Shown piece after piece: positions 43,334 through 53,284 of a stretch of DNA of 64,000 nt (its first letter is position 1; every line of letters starts with the position of its first letter). Under the pieces are notes generated by a model. It was given only the letters and a program-made list of their open reading frames with translations, was not told the origin of the DNA and made no database searches. Source of the DNA: Panulirus ornatus. Taxonomy: Eukaryota; Arthropoda; Malacostraca; Decapoda; Palinuridae. The stretch is taken from assembly GCF_036320965.1 (NCBI RefSeq), contig NC_092230.1, forward strand, positions 50,269,094 through 50,333,093. The letters are read 5' to 3'. The position numbers and the translations under genes are program-made.

Positions 43334-43501
43334 TATTATTATTATTATTATTAAATCTATTATTATTATTATTATTATTATTATTTTTTTTTTTATATTA
43401 TACTTTGTCGCTGTCTCCCGCGTCTGCGAGGTAGTGCAAGGAAACAGACGAAAGAAGTGGCCCAACCCCCCCCCCATACACATGTATATACATACGTCCA
43501 C
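40910..43501 (-). CDS. LINE protein of unit C, frame open through the junction repeat
   Basis: The frame is open across the whole unit and continues upstream over the ATT junction (read as runs of isoleucine, then DL) into the 3' tail of unit D, up to about 43501. That upstream part (64 codons) is translation of tail and microsatellite and is not a known protein domain. From LCAEKGLVIGNTW on it is the standard LINE protein with MSDHYLVEVKV, AFMDLEKAYDRVD, LRQGCVMSPWLF, FADDTAPVADS and GRPNWRWKDG. No convincing start codon was found. Confidence 0.75.
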   Translation of the reverse strand: MDVCIYMCMGGGLGHFFRLFPCTTSQTRETATKYNIKKKIIIIIIIIIDLIIIIIIDLCAEKGLVIGNTWFKKRDIHKYTYVSRRDGQRALLDYVLIDRRAKERLLDVNVLRGATGGMSDHYLVEVKVKICMGFQKRRVNVGVNRVVRVSELGKETCVRKYQERLSTEWKKVRTMEVRGVGEEWDVFRESVIDCAKDACGMRRVGGGLIRKGSERWDEEVRSLVKEKREAFGRFLQGTNAIEWEMYKRKRQEVKRKVQEVKKRANESWGERVSLNFRENRKLFWKEVNKVRTTREQMGTSVKGANGEVITSSDDVRRRCSEYFEGLLNVFDDRVADIGCFGRGGVQSERVRENDLVNREEVVKALRKMKAGKAAGLDGIAVEFIKKGGDCIVDWLVRLFNVCMTHGEVPEDWWNACIVPLYKGKGDKSECSNYRGISLLSIPGKLYGRVLIERVKACTEHQIGEEQCGFRSGRGCVDQVFALKNVCEKYLEKQMDLYVAFMDLEKAYDRVDRDALWKVLRIYGVGGKLLEAVKSFYRGCKACVRVGREESDWFSVNVGLRQGCVMSPWLFNLFMDGVVREVNARVLERGASMKSVGDERAWEVSQLLFADDTAPVADSCEKLQKLVTEFGKVCGRRKLRVNVNKSKVIRYSRVEGQVNWEVSLNGEKLEEVKCFRYLGVDLAADGTMEAEVDHRVGEGAKILGALKNVWKSRTLSQKAKMGMFEGIVVLTMLYGCEAWAMDRVVRRMMNVLEMRCLRTMCGVRWFDRVSNVRVREMCGNKKSVVERAEEGVLKWFGHMERMSEERLTKRIYVSEVEGARRRGRPNWRWKDGLKKILCDRGLNMQEGERRARNRVNWSDVVYRG

Positions 43502-46009
43502 ACACGCAAATATACATACCTACACAGCTTTCCATGGTTTACCCCAGACGCTTCACATGCCTTGATTCAATCCACTGACAGCACGTCAACCCCGGTATAC
43601 CACATCGCTCCAATTCACTCTATTCCTTGCCCTCCTTTCACCCTCCTGCATGTTCAGGCCCCGATCACACAAAATCTTTTTCAATCCATCTTTCCACCTC
43701 CAATTTGGTCTCCCTCTTCTCCTTGCTCCCTCCACCTCCGACACATATATCCTCTTGGTCAATCTTTCCTCACTCATCCTCTCCATGTGCCCAAACCACT
43801 TCAAAACACCCTCTTCTGCTCTCTCAACCACGCTCTTTTTATTTCCACACATCTCTCTTACCCTTACGTTACTCACTCGATCAAACCACCTCACACCACA
43901 CATTGTCCTCAAACATCTCATTTCCAGCACATTCATCATCCTGCGCACAACTCTATCCATAGCCCACGCCTCGCAACCATACAACATTGTTAGAACCACT
44001 ATTCCTTCAAACATACCCATTTTTGCTTTCTGAGATAATGTTCTCGACTTCCACACATTCTTCAAGGCCCCCAGAATTTTCGCCCCCTCCCCCCACCCTA
44101 TGATCCACTTCCGCTTCCATGGTTCCATCCGCTGCCAGATCCACTCCCAGATATCTAAAACACTTCACTTCCTCCAGTTTTTCTCCATTCAAACTCACCT
44201 CCCAATTGACTTGACCCTCAACCCTACTGTACCTAATAACCTTGCTCTTATTCACATTTACTCTTAACTTTCTTCTTCCACACACTTTACCAAACTCAGT
44301 CACCAGCTTCTGCAGTTTCTCACATGAATCAGCCACCGGCGCTGTATCATCAGCGAACAACAACTGACTCACTTCCCAAGCTCTCTCATCCCCAACAGAC
44401 TTCATACTTGCCCCTCTTTCCAAAACTCTTGCATTTACCTCCCTAACAACCCCATCCATAAACAAATTAAACAACCATGGAGACATCACACACCCCTGCC
44501 GCAAACCTACATTCACTGAGAACCAATCACTTTCCTCTCTTCCTACACGTACACATGCCTTACATCCTCGATAAAAACTTTTCACTGCTTCTAACAACTT
44601 TCCTCCCACACCATATATTCTTAATACCTTCCACAGAGCATCTCTATCAACTCTATCATATGCCTTCTCCAGATCCATAAATGCTACATACAAATCCATT
44701 TGCTTTTCTAAGTATTTCTCACATACATTCTTCAAAGCAAACACCTGATCCACACATCCTCTACCACTTCTGAAACCACACTGCTCTTCCCCAATCTGAT
44801 GCTCTGTACATGCCTTCACCCTCTCAATCAATACCCTCCCATACAATTTACCAGGAATACTCAACAAACTTATACCTCTGTAATTTGAGCACTCACTCTT
44901 ATCCCCTTTGCCTTTGTACAATGGCACTATGCACGCATTCCGCCAATCCTCAGGCACCTCACCATGAGTCATACATACATTAAATAACCTTACCAACCAG
45001 TCAACAATACAGTCACCCCCTTTTTTAATAAATTCCACTGCAGTACCATCCAAACCTGCTGCCTTGCCGGCTTTCATCTTCCGCAAAGCTTTACTACCTC
45101 TTCTCTGTTTACCAAATCATTTTCCCTAACCCTCTCACTTTGAACACCACCTCGACCAAAACACCCTATATCTGCCACTCTATCATCAAACACATTCAAC
45201 AAACCTTCAAAATACTCACTCCATCTCCTTCTCACATCACCACTACTTGTTATCACCTCCCCATTTGCGCCCTTCACTGAAGTTCCCATTTGCTCCCTTG
45301 TCGTACGCACTTTATTTACCTCCTTCCAGAACATCTTTTTATTCTCCCTAAAATTTAATGATACTCTCTCACCCCAACTCTCATTTGCCCTCTTTTTCAC
45401 CTCTTGCACCTTTCTCTTGACCTCCTGTCTCTTTCTTTTATACATCTCCCACTCAATTGCATTTTTTCCCTGCAAAAATCGTCCAAATGCCTCTCTCTTC
45501 TCTTTCACTAATACTCTTACTTCTTCATCCCACCTCTCACTACCCTTTCTAATCAACCCACCTCCCACTCTTCTCATGCCACAAGCATCTTTTGCGCAAT
45601 CGATCACTGATTCCCTAAATACATCCCATTCCTCCCCCACTCCCCTTACTTCCATTGTTCTCACCTTTTTCCATTCTGTACTCAGTCTCTCCTGGTACTT
45701 CCTCACACAAGGTCTCCTTCCCAAGCTCACTTACTCTCACCACCCTGTTCACCCCAACATTCACTCTTCTTTTCTGAAAACCCATACAAATCTTCACCTT
45801 AGCCTCCACAAGATAATGATCAGACATCCCTCCAGTTGTACCTCTCAGCACATTAACATCCAAAAGTCTCTCTTTGCGCGCCTGTCAATTAACACGTAAT
45901 CCAATAACGCTCTCTGGCCATCTCTCCTACTTACATATGTATACTTATGTATATCTCGCTTTTTAAACCAGGTATTCCCAATCACCAGTCCTTTTTCAGC
46001 ACATAAATC
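43385..46009 (-). mobile_element. Array unit D, hybrid
   Basis: The left part carries the type-1 tail and DWRNAC/GLDGTAV but CIVDW and RLFNV. To the right of about 45090 it switches to the [20 protein letters not shown] and LQGKNAIEW variants shared with units E and F, while still ending at the common ATT junction. Confidence 0.85.
43586..45730 (-). pseudogene. LINE protein of unit D, frameshifted
   Basis: Three open pieces: 45730-45074 (linker), 45086-44007 (RT with AFMDLEKAYDRVD and FADDTAPVADS) and 44128-43586 (C-terminal domain with RRRGRPNWRW). Breaks: a base lost in the VVKALRK codons near 45091, an extra C in the C run near 44091-44097 (giving VGGGGENSGG) and an extra G near 45713. 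Endonuclease remains upstream (about 45863-45731) are in another frame. Confidence 0.8.
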
Positions 46010-46060
46010 TATTATTATTATTATTATTAAATCTATTATTATTATTATTATTATTATTAT

Positions 46061-49000
46061 TTTTTTTTATATTATACTTTGTCGCTGTCTCCCGCGTCTG
46101 CGAGGTAGCGCAAGGAAACAGACGAAAGAAATGGCCCAACCCCCCCCCATACACATGTATATACATACGTCCACACACGCAAATATACATACCTACACAG
46201 CTTTCCATGGTTTACCCCAGACGCTTCACATGCCTTGATTCAATCCACTGACAGCACGTCAACCCCGGTATACCACATCGCTCCAATTCACTCTATTCCT
46301 TGCCCTCCTTTCACCCTCCTGCATGTTCAGGCCCCGATCACACAAAATCTTTTTCAATCCATCTTTCCACCTCCAATTTGGTCTCCCTCTTCTCCTTGCT
46401 CCCTCCACCTCCGACACATATATCCTCTTGGTCAATCTTTCCTCACTCATCCTCTCCATGTGCCCAAACCACTTCAAAACACCCTCTTCTGCTCTCTCAA
46501 CCACGCTCTTTTTATTTCCACACATCTCTCTTACCCTTACGTTACTCACTCGATCAAACCACCTCACACCACACATTGTCCTCAAACATCTCATTTCCAG
46601 CACATTCATCATCCTGCGCACAACTCTATCCATAGCCCACGCCTCGCAACCATACAACATTGTTAGAACCACTATTCCTTCAAACATACCCATTTTTGCT
46701 TTCTGAGATAATGTTCTCGACTTCCACACATTCTTCAAGGCCCCCAGAATTTTCGCCCCCTCCCCCACCCTATGATCCACTTCCGCTTCCATGGTTCCAT
46801 CCGCTGCCAGATCCACTCCCAGATATCTAAAACACTTCACTTCCTCCAGTTTTTCTCCATTCAAACTCACCTCCCAATTGACTTGACCCTCAACCCTACT
46901 GTACCTAATAACCTTGCTCTTATTCACATTTACTCTTAACTTTCTTCTTCCACACACTTTACCAAACTCAGTCACCAGCTTCTGCAGTTTCTCACATGAA
47001 TCGGCCACCGGCGCTGTATCATCAGCGAACAACAACTGACTCACTTCCCAAGCTCTCTCATCCCCAACAGACTTCATACTTGCCCCTCTTTCCAAAACTC
47101 TTGCATTTACCTCCCTAACAACCCCATCCATAAACAAATTAAACAACCATGGAGACATCACACACCCCTGCCGCAAACCTACATTCACTGAGAACCAATC
47201 ACTTTCCTCTCTTCCTACACGTACACATGCCTTACATCCTCGATAAAAACTTTTCACTGCTTCTAACAACTTTCCTCCCACACCATATATTCTTAATACC
47301 TTCCACAGAGCATCTCTATCAACTCTATCATATGCCTTCTCCAGATCCATAAATGCTACATACAAATCCATTTGCTTTTCTAAGTATTTCTCACATACAT
47401 TCTTCAAAGCAAACACCTGATCCACACATCCTCTACCACTTCTGAAACCACACTGCTCTTCCCCAATCTGATGCTCTGTACATGCCTTCACCCTCTCAAT
47501 CAATACCCTCCCATACAATTTACCAGGAATACTCAACAAACTTATACCTCTGTAATTTGAGCACTCACTCTTATCCCCTTTGCCTTTGTACAATGGCACT
47601 ATGCACGCATTCCACCAATCCTCAGGCACCTCACCATGAGTCATACATACATTAAATAACCTTACCAACCAGTCAACAATACAGTCACCCCCTTTTTTAA
47701 TAAATTCCACTGCAATACCATCCAAACCTGCTGCCTTGCCGGCTTTCATCTTCCGCAAAGCTTTCACTACCTCTTCTCTGTTTACCAAATCATTTTCCCT
47801 AACCCTCTCACTTTGCACACCACCTCGACCAAAACACCCTATATCTGCCACTCTATCATCAAACACATTCAACAAACCTTCAAAATACTCACTCCATCTC
47901 CTTCTCACATCACCACTACTTGTTATCACCTCCCCATTTGCGCCCTTCACTGAAGTTCCCATTTTCTCCCTTGTCGTACGCACTTTATTTACCTCCTTCC
48001 AGAACATCTTTTTATTCTCCCTAAAATTTAATGATAGTCTCTCACCCCAACTCTCATTTGCCCTTTTTTTCACCTCTTGCACCTTTTCTCTTGACCTCCT
48101 GTCTCTTTCTTTTATACATCTCCACTCAATTGCATTTTTTCCCTGCAAAAATCGTTCCAAATGCCTCTCTCTTCTCTTTCACTAATACTCTTACTTCTTC
48201 ATCCCACCACTCACTACCCTTTCTAATCAACCCACCTCCCACTCTTCTCATGCCACAAGCATCTTTTGCGCAATCCATCACTGATTCCCTAAATACATCC
48301 CATTCCTCCCCACTCCCCTTACTTCCATTGTTCTCACCTTTTTCCATTCTGTACTCAGTCTCTCCTGGTACTTCTCACACAGGTCTCCTTCCAAGCTCAC
48401 TTACTCTCACCACCCTCTTCACCCCAACATTCACTCTTCTTTTCTGAAAAACCCATACAAATCTTCACCTTAGCCTCCACAAGATAATGATCAGACATCC
48501 CTCCAGTTGCACCTCTCAGCACATTAACATCCAAAAGTCTCTCTTTCGCACGCCTGTCAATTAACACGTAATCCAATAACGCTCTCTGGCCATCTCTCCT
48601 ACTTACATAAGTATACTTATGTATATCTCGCTTTTTAAACAGGTATTTCCCAATCACAGTCCTTTTTCAGCACATAAATCTACAAGCTCTTCACCATTTC
48701 CATTTTACAACACTGAACACCCCATGTATACCAATTATTCCCTCAACTGTCACATTACTCACCTTTGCATTCAAATCACCCATCACTATAACCGGTCTCG
48801 TGCATCAAAACCACTAACACACTCATTCAGCTGCTCCCAAAACACTTGCTCTCATGATCTTTCTTCTCATGCCCGGGTGCATATGCACCAATAATCACCC
48901 ACCTCTCTCCATCAACTTCAGTTTTACCCATATTAATCGAGAATTTACTTTCTTACATTCTATCACATACTCCCACAACTCCTGTTTCAGGAGTATTGCT

Positions 49001-49150
49001 ACTCCTTCCCTTGCTCTTGTCCTTCTACACTAACACCTGTCTTTTACTCCCAGATCCATTCCCAAACTCACTCTTCCCGACTTTACCTTGAGCCTTCGTT
49101 TTCACTCAGAAGCCAAAACATCCAGGTTCCTTTCCTTCAACACATACTAC
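46061..49150 (-). mobile_element. Array unit E, longer unit with endonuclease
   Basis: The left half is a type-2 array unit. At the position where other units end (ataaatct, 48674) it continues instead into endonuclease sequence (acaagctcttcacc...), up to a point in the N-terminal EN codons at about 49150, where the tail of unit F starts. The right part (from about 48000) is full of one-base insertions and deletions. Confidence 0.85.
46259..48160 (-). CDS. LINE protein of unit E: linker, RT, C-terminal domain
   Basis: Open for 633 codons from the linker to the natural end. Contains [107 protein letters not shown] and RRRGRPNWRW. Upstream the frame is lost near 48085-48160 (extra T in caccttttctc, missing base in catctccactc), where endonuclease and linker remnants lie in other frames. 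Confidence 0.8.
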   Translation of the reverse strand: MERFLQGKNAIEWRCIKERDRRSREKVQEVKKRANESWGERLSLNFRENKKMFWKEVNKVRTTREKMGTSVKGANGEVITSSGDVRRRWSEYFEGLLNVFDDRVADIGCFGRGGVQSERVRENDLVNREEVVKALRKMKAGKAAGLDGIAVEFIKKGGDCIVDWLVRLFNVCMTHGEVPEDWWNACIVPLYKGKGDKSECSNYRGISLLSIPGKLYGRVLIERVKACTEHQIGEEQCGFRSGRGCVDQVFALKNVCEKYLEKQMDLYVAFMDLEKAYDRVDRDALWKVLRIYGVGGKLLEAVKSFYRGCKACVRVGREESDWFSVNVGLRQGCVMSPWLFNLFMDGVVREVNARVLERGASMKSVGDERAWEVSQLLFADDTAPVADSCEKLQKLVTEFGKVCGRRKLRVNVNKSKVIRYSRVEGQVNWEVSLNGEKLEEVKCFRYLGVDLAADGTMEAEVDHRVGEGAKILGALKNVWKSRTLSQKAKMGMFEGIVVLTMLYGCEAWAMDRVVRRMMNVLEMRCLRTMCGVRWFDRVSNVRVREMCGNKKSVVERAEEGVLKWFGHMERMSEERLTKRIYVSEVEGARRRGRPNWRWKDGLKKILCDRGLNMQEGERRARNRVNWSDVVYRG

Positions 49151-51605
49151 CTTTTTTTTTTTTTATATAACTTTGTCGCTGTCTCCGCGTTTGCGAGGTT
49201 AAGCGCAAGGAAAAGACGAAAGAAATGGCCAAAACCCCCCCATACACATGTATTTACATACGTCCACACACGCAAATATACGTAACCTACACAGCTTTCC
49301 ATGGTTTACCCCAGACGCTTCACATGCCTTGGTTCAATCCACTGACAGCACGTCAACCCGGTATACCACATCGCTCCAATTCACTCTATTCCTTGCCCTC
49401 CTTTCACCCTCCTGCATGTTCAGGCCCCGATCACACAAAATCTTTTTCACTCCATTTTCCACCTCCAATTTGGTCTCCCTCTTCTCCTTGCTCCCTCACC
49501 TCCGACACATATATCCTCTTGGTCAATCTTTCCTCACTCATCCTCTCCATGTGCCCAAACCACTTCAAAACACCCTCTTCTGCTCTCTCAACCACGCTCT
49601 TTTTATTTCCACACATCTCTCTTACCCTTACGTTACTCACTCGATCAAACCACCTCACACCACACATTGTCCTCAAACATCTCATTTCCAGCACATCCAT
49701 CCTCCTGCGCACAACTCTATCCATAGCCCAGGCCTCGCAACCATACAACATTGTTGGAACCACTATTCCTTCAAACATACCCATTTTTGCTTTCCGAGAT
49801 AATGTTCTCGACTTCCACACATTCTTCAAGGCCCCCAGAATTTTCGCCCCCTCCCCCACCCTATGATCCACTTCCGCTTCCATGGTTCCATCCGCTGCCA
49901 GATCCACTCCCAGATATCTAAAACACTTCACTTCCTCCAGTTTTTCTCCATTCAAACTCACCTCCCAATTGACTTGACCCTCAACCCTACTGTACCTAAT
50001 AACCTTGCTCTTATTCACATTTACTCTTAACTTTCTTCTTCCACACACTTTACCAAACTCAGTCACCAGCTTCTGCAGTTTCTCACATGAATCAGCCACC
50101 AGCGCTGTATCATCAGCGAACAACAACTGACTCACTTCCCAAGCTCTCTCATCCCCAACAGACTTCATACTTGCCCCTCTTTCCAAAACTCTTGCATTTA
50201 CCTCCCTAACAACCCCATCCATAAACAAATTAAACAACCATGGAGACATCACACACCCCTGCCGCAAACCTACATTCACTGAGAACCAATCACTTTCCTC
50301 TCTTCCTACACGTACACATGCCTTACATCCTCGATAAAAACTTTTCACTGCTTCTAACAACTTTCCTCCCACACCATATATTCTTAATACCTTCCACAGA
50401 GCATCTCTATCAACTCTATCATATGCCTTCTCCAGATCCATAAATGCTACATACAAATCCATTTGCTTTTCTAAGTATTTCTCACATACATTCTTCAAAG
50501 CAAACACCTGATCCACACATCCTCTACCACTTCTGAAACCACACTGCTCTTCCCCAATCTGATGCTCTGTACATGCCTTCACCCTCTCAATCAATACCCT
50601 CCCATATAATTTACCAGGAATACTCAACAAACTTATACCTCTGTAATTTGAGCACTCACTCTTATCCCCTTTGCCTTTGTACAATGGCACTATGCACGCA
50701 TTCCGCCAATCCTCAGGCACCTCACCATGAGTCATACATACATTAAATAACCTTACCAACCAGTCAACAATACAGTCACCCCCTTTTTTAATAAATTCCA
50801 CTGCAATACCATCCAAACCTGCTGCCTTGCCGGCTTTCATCTTCCGCAAAGCTTTCACTACCTCTTCTCTGTTTACCAAATCATTTTCCCTAACCCTCTC
50901 ACTTTGCACACCACCTCGACCAAAACACCCTATATCTGCCACTCTATCATCAAACACATTCAACAAACCTTCAAAATACTCACTCCATCTCCTTCTCACA
51001 TCACCACTACTTGTTATCACCTCCCCATTTGCGCCCTTCACTGAAGTTCCCATTTGCTCCCTGGTCTATACGCCATTTATTTACCTCCTTCCAGAAACAT
51101 CTTTTTATCTCCCTAAAATTTAATGATACTCTCTCACCCCAATCTCATTTGCCCTTTTTTTTCACCTCCTGCACCTTTCTCTTGACCTCCTGTCTCTTTC
51201 TTTTATACACTCCCACTCAATAGCATTTTTTCCCTGCAAAAATGCTCCAAAGCCTCTCTCTTTTCTTCCACTAATACTCTTACTTCTTCATCCCACCACT
51301 CAACTACCCCTTTCTATCAAAAAAACCTCCCACTCTTCTCTGCCACAAGCTCTTTTGCGCAATCCATCAATACCTATCTCTCCTTTTTTCACATCTTGGG
51401 GTACATCCACACACAATTTAGACACCCCACTCTGAGCCTTGAGGAGGATGAGACTCCCCCCGTGACTCCTTTTTTCTGCTTCCCATTTTAGGGAAAATTT
51501 ATACAAGGGGGGGGAGGATTTTGGCCCCGCTCCCGTCCCCCTAGTCGCTTTCTACGACACGGAGAATCGTGGGGAAATATTCTTTCACCCTATCCCCAGG
51601 GATTT
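49151..51605 (-). mobile_element. Array unit F with LINE 5' end, internal endonuclease deletion
   Basis: Its 3' tail is fused to unit E on the left. The coding region is close to the 25.1-kb copy (TALVADS, VVPTMLYGC, RRRMDVLEM). Beyond 51060 indels multiply, and at about 51370 the sequence jumps from the linker (gcgcaatccatc) to 5' UTR/N-terminus sequence (cctatctctccttttttcacatc), removing most of the endonuclease. The right end is the LINE 5' palindrome tatccccaggga (51591-51602). Confidence 0.8.
49431..51053 (-). CDS. LINE protein of unit F: RT and C-terminal domain
   Basis: Open for 540 codons from [18 protein letters not shown] motifs intact: [68 protein letters not shown]. The end is altered: a base missing near 49497 (ctccctcacctcc) changes VEGTRRRGRPNWRW into VREQGEEGDQIGGGK. 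The start is simply the first Met, not the true one. Confidence 0.8.
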   Translation of the reverse strand: MGTSVKGANGEVITSSGDVRRRWSEYFEGLLNVFDDRVADIGCFGRGGVQSERVRENDLVNREEVVKALRKMKAGKAAGLDGIAVEFIKKGGDCIVDWLVRLFNVCMTHGEVPEDWRNACIVPLYKGKGDKSECSNYRGISLLSIPGKLYGRVLIERVKACTEHQIGEEQCGFRSGRGCVDQVFALKNVCEKYLEKQMDLYVAFMDLEKAYDRVDRDALWKVLRIYGVGGKLLEAVKSFYRGCKACVRVGREESDWFSVNVGLRQGCVMSPWLFNLFMDGVVREVNARVLERGASMKSVGDERAWEVSQLLFADDTALVADSCEKLQKLVTEFGKVCGRRKLRVNVNKSKVIRYSRVEGQVNWEVSLNGEKLEEVKCFRYLGVDLAADGTMEAEVDHRVGEGAKILGALKNVWKSRTLSRKAKMGMFEGIVVPTMLYGCEAWAMDRVVRRRMDVLEMRCLRTMCGVRWFDRVSNVRVREMCGNKKSVVERAEEGVLKWFGHMERMSEERLTKRIYVSEVREQGEEGDQIGGGKWSEKDFV

Positions 51606-51720
51606 AATTCCCTATATATATACTATAACATAACACACATACACTACATTGCACATATACACACACACAAACCACACCACACATACATATATATACCTAT
51701 GAAAAATTATTATTATTTTA
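51606..51720. repeat. Low-complexity TA/CA stretch
   Basis: Irregular TA- and CA-rich sequence (ctatatatatactataacataacacacatac...) with no longer repeat or gene. It resembles a degraded or misread dinucleotide microsatellite. Confidence 0.7.
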
Positions 51721-52680
51721 TAATGTGGCTGAAATTTATGTGAGAAACTGCAGAAGTGGTGACTGAGTTTGGTTTTTGTGTTTTGGAAAAGAAAGTTTAA
51801 GGGGTAAATGTGAATAAGAGCAAGGTTATTAGGTACAGTTAGGGTTGAGGGTCAAATCAATTGGGAGGTGAGTTTGAATGGAGAAAAACTGGAGGAAGTG
51901 AAGTGTTTTAGATATCTGGGGTGGATCTGGCAGGGATGGAACCCTGGAAACGGAAGTGGATCATAGGGTGGGGAGGGGGCGAAAATTCTGGGGGGCCCTT
52001 TAAGAAAAGTGTGGAAGTCGAGACTTTATCTCGGAAAGCAAAAATGGGTATGTATGAAGGAATAGTGGTTCCAACAATGTTGTATGGTTGCGAGGCGTGG
52101 GCTATGGATAGGTTGTGCGCAGGAGGATGGTGTGCTGAAAGGGGGGGGTTGAGGAAATGTGTGGTGTGAGGGGGGTTTGATCGAGTGAGAAACGTAAGGG
52201 TAAGAGAGATGTGTGGAAAAAAAAAGCGCGTGGTTTGAGAGAGCAGAAGGGGTGTTTTGAAGTGGTTTGGGCACTGGAGAGGTTGAGTGAGGAAAGATTG
52301 CCCAAGAGGATATATGTGTCGGAGGTGGAGGGAACAGGAGAAGAGGGAGACCAAATTGGAGGTGGAAAAAAGGAGGGGAAAAGTTTTTTGTGTGATCGGG
52401 GCCTGAACATGCAGGAGGGTGAAAGGAGGGCAAGGAATAGGGAGGGGAAAGGGGGGGTTTTTGTGGTAAAACCGGGTGTGACGGGGCTGTCAGTGGATTT
52501 TGAATCAAGGATGTGAAGCGTTGGGGAACCCAAATGGAAAGCTGTGTAGGTATGTATATTTGCGTATGTGGACGTATGTATATACATGTTTTTATGGGGG
52601 GGTGGGCCCCATTTTCTTTCGGTCTGTTTCCTTTTCGCAAACCTCGAAAACGCGGGAGACAGCGACAAAATTTAATAAAT
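51721..52680 (+). mobile_element. Main LINE 3' third, reversed, indel-rich
   Basis: A + strand fragment from the ETAEAGD-type RT end (gagaaactgcagaagtggtgactgag, 51743) through KSKVIRYS, MLYGCEAWAMD and the GRPNW region to a short 3' UTR and terminal block (52625-52670). Compared with young copies it carries an indel about every 20-30 bases, many in G or A runs (for example ggggggccctttaagaaaag near 51990). No frame stays open. Confidence 0.75.
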
Positions 52681-53284
52681 ATAAAAAAAATGATTATTAT
52701 TATAATTATTATTTTGCTGATATGATGTTTTTACTCATGTAAAATAATGATTAGTGTATTGTAAGTAAATTATTTGTTCTCATTTCCATGAATATAATTT
52801 AAGATAGAAAAATGATTTAGAAAAAGTTTGGTTAAATTCGTTAAGTATATAACGGAACAAATTGAAGGACATCTTAAATGCTTAAAAAATTTTGAAATGG
52901 TATGTAACTCTCAGTGGTCTTACAAGTAGGCAAAAGTGAAAAAAAAATGGTTTTATAAATTTTTTTGTTGTTAGGGGGAACAAAAAAATACTGTATTTTA
53001 TGAAAAACATCTGCCAGCAAAAAGGGTATAACCCAGGGAAAGCTTTTATGTACACCCCAAAAATGAATTTGTTTTATATAATTCATTACTACTTTCTTTT
53101 TGTGAACAGAAAGTGAGGTATATAGACTGTAGAGGAGTTGATTAGTAATGATAAAAGAGAAATTGAAAAGGTTAATGCCGTCTTTAATTTCACTTTCAAA
53201 ACCCTCCCTTTTCCCCTAACAGGCAAGCTTCATTTTATTTTCCCAGGGAGGGTTTCATATGCAAACTGTACTGTCCTCTATCAA
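52681..53284. other. Non-LINE AT-rich island, no gene seen
   Basis: After an ATT-like run (52690-52715) about 570 bases of AT-rich sequence show no similarity to the LINE, SINE or palindrome families in the window. A 70-codon open frame on the minus strand has no recognisable feature. It could be original intron sequence or a fragment of another repeat. Confidence 0.5.
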
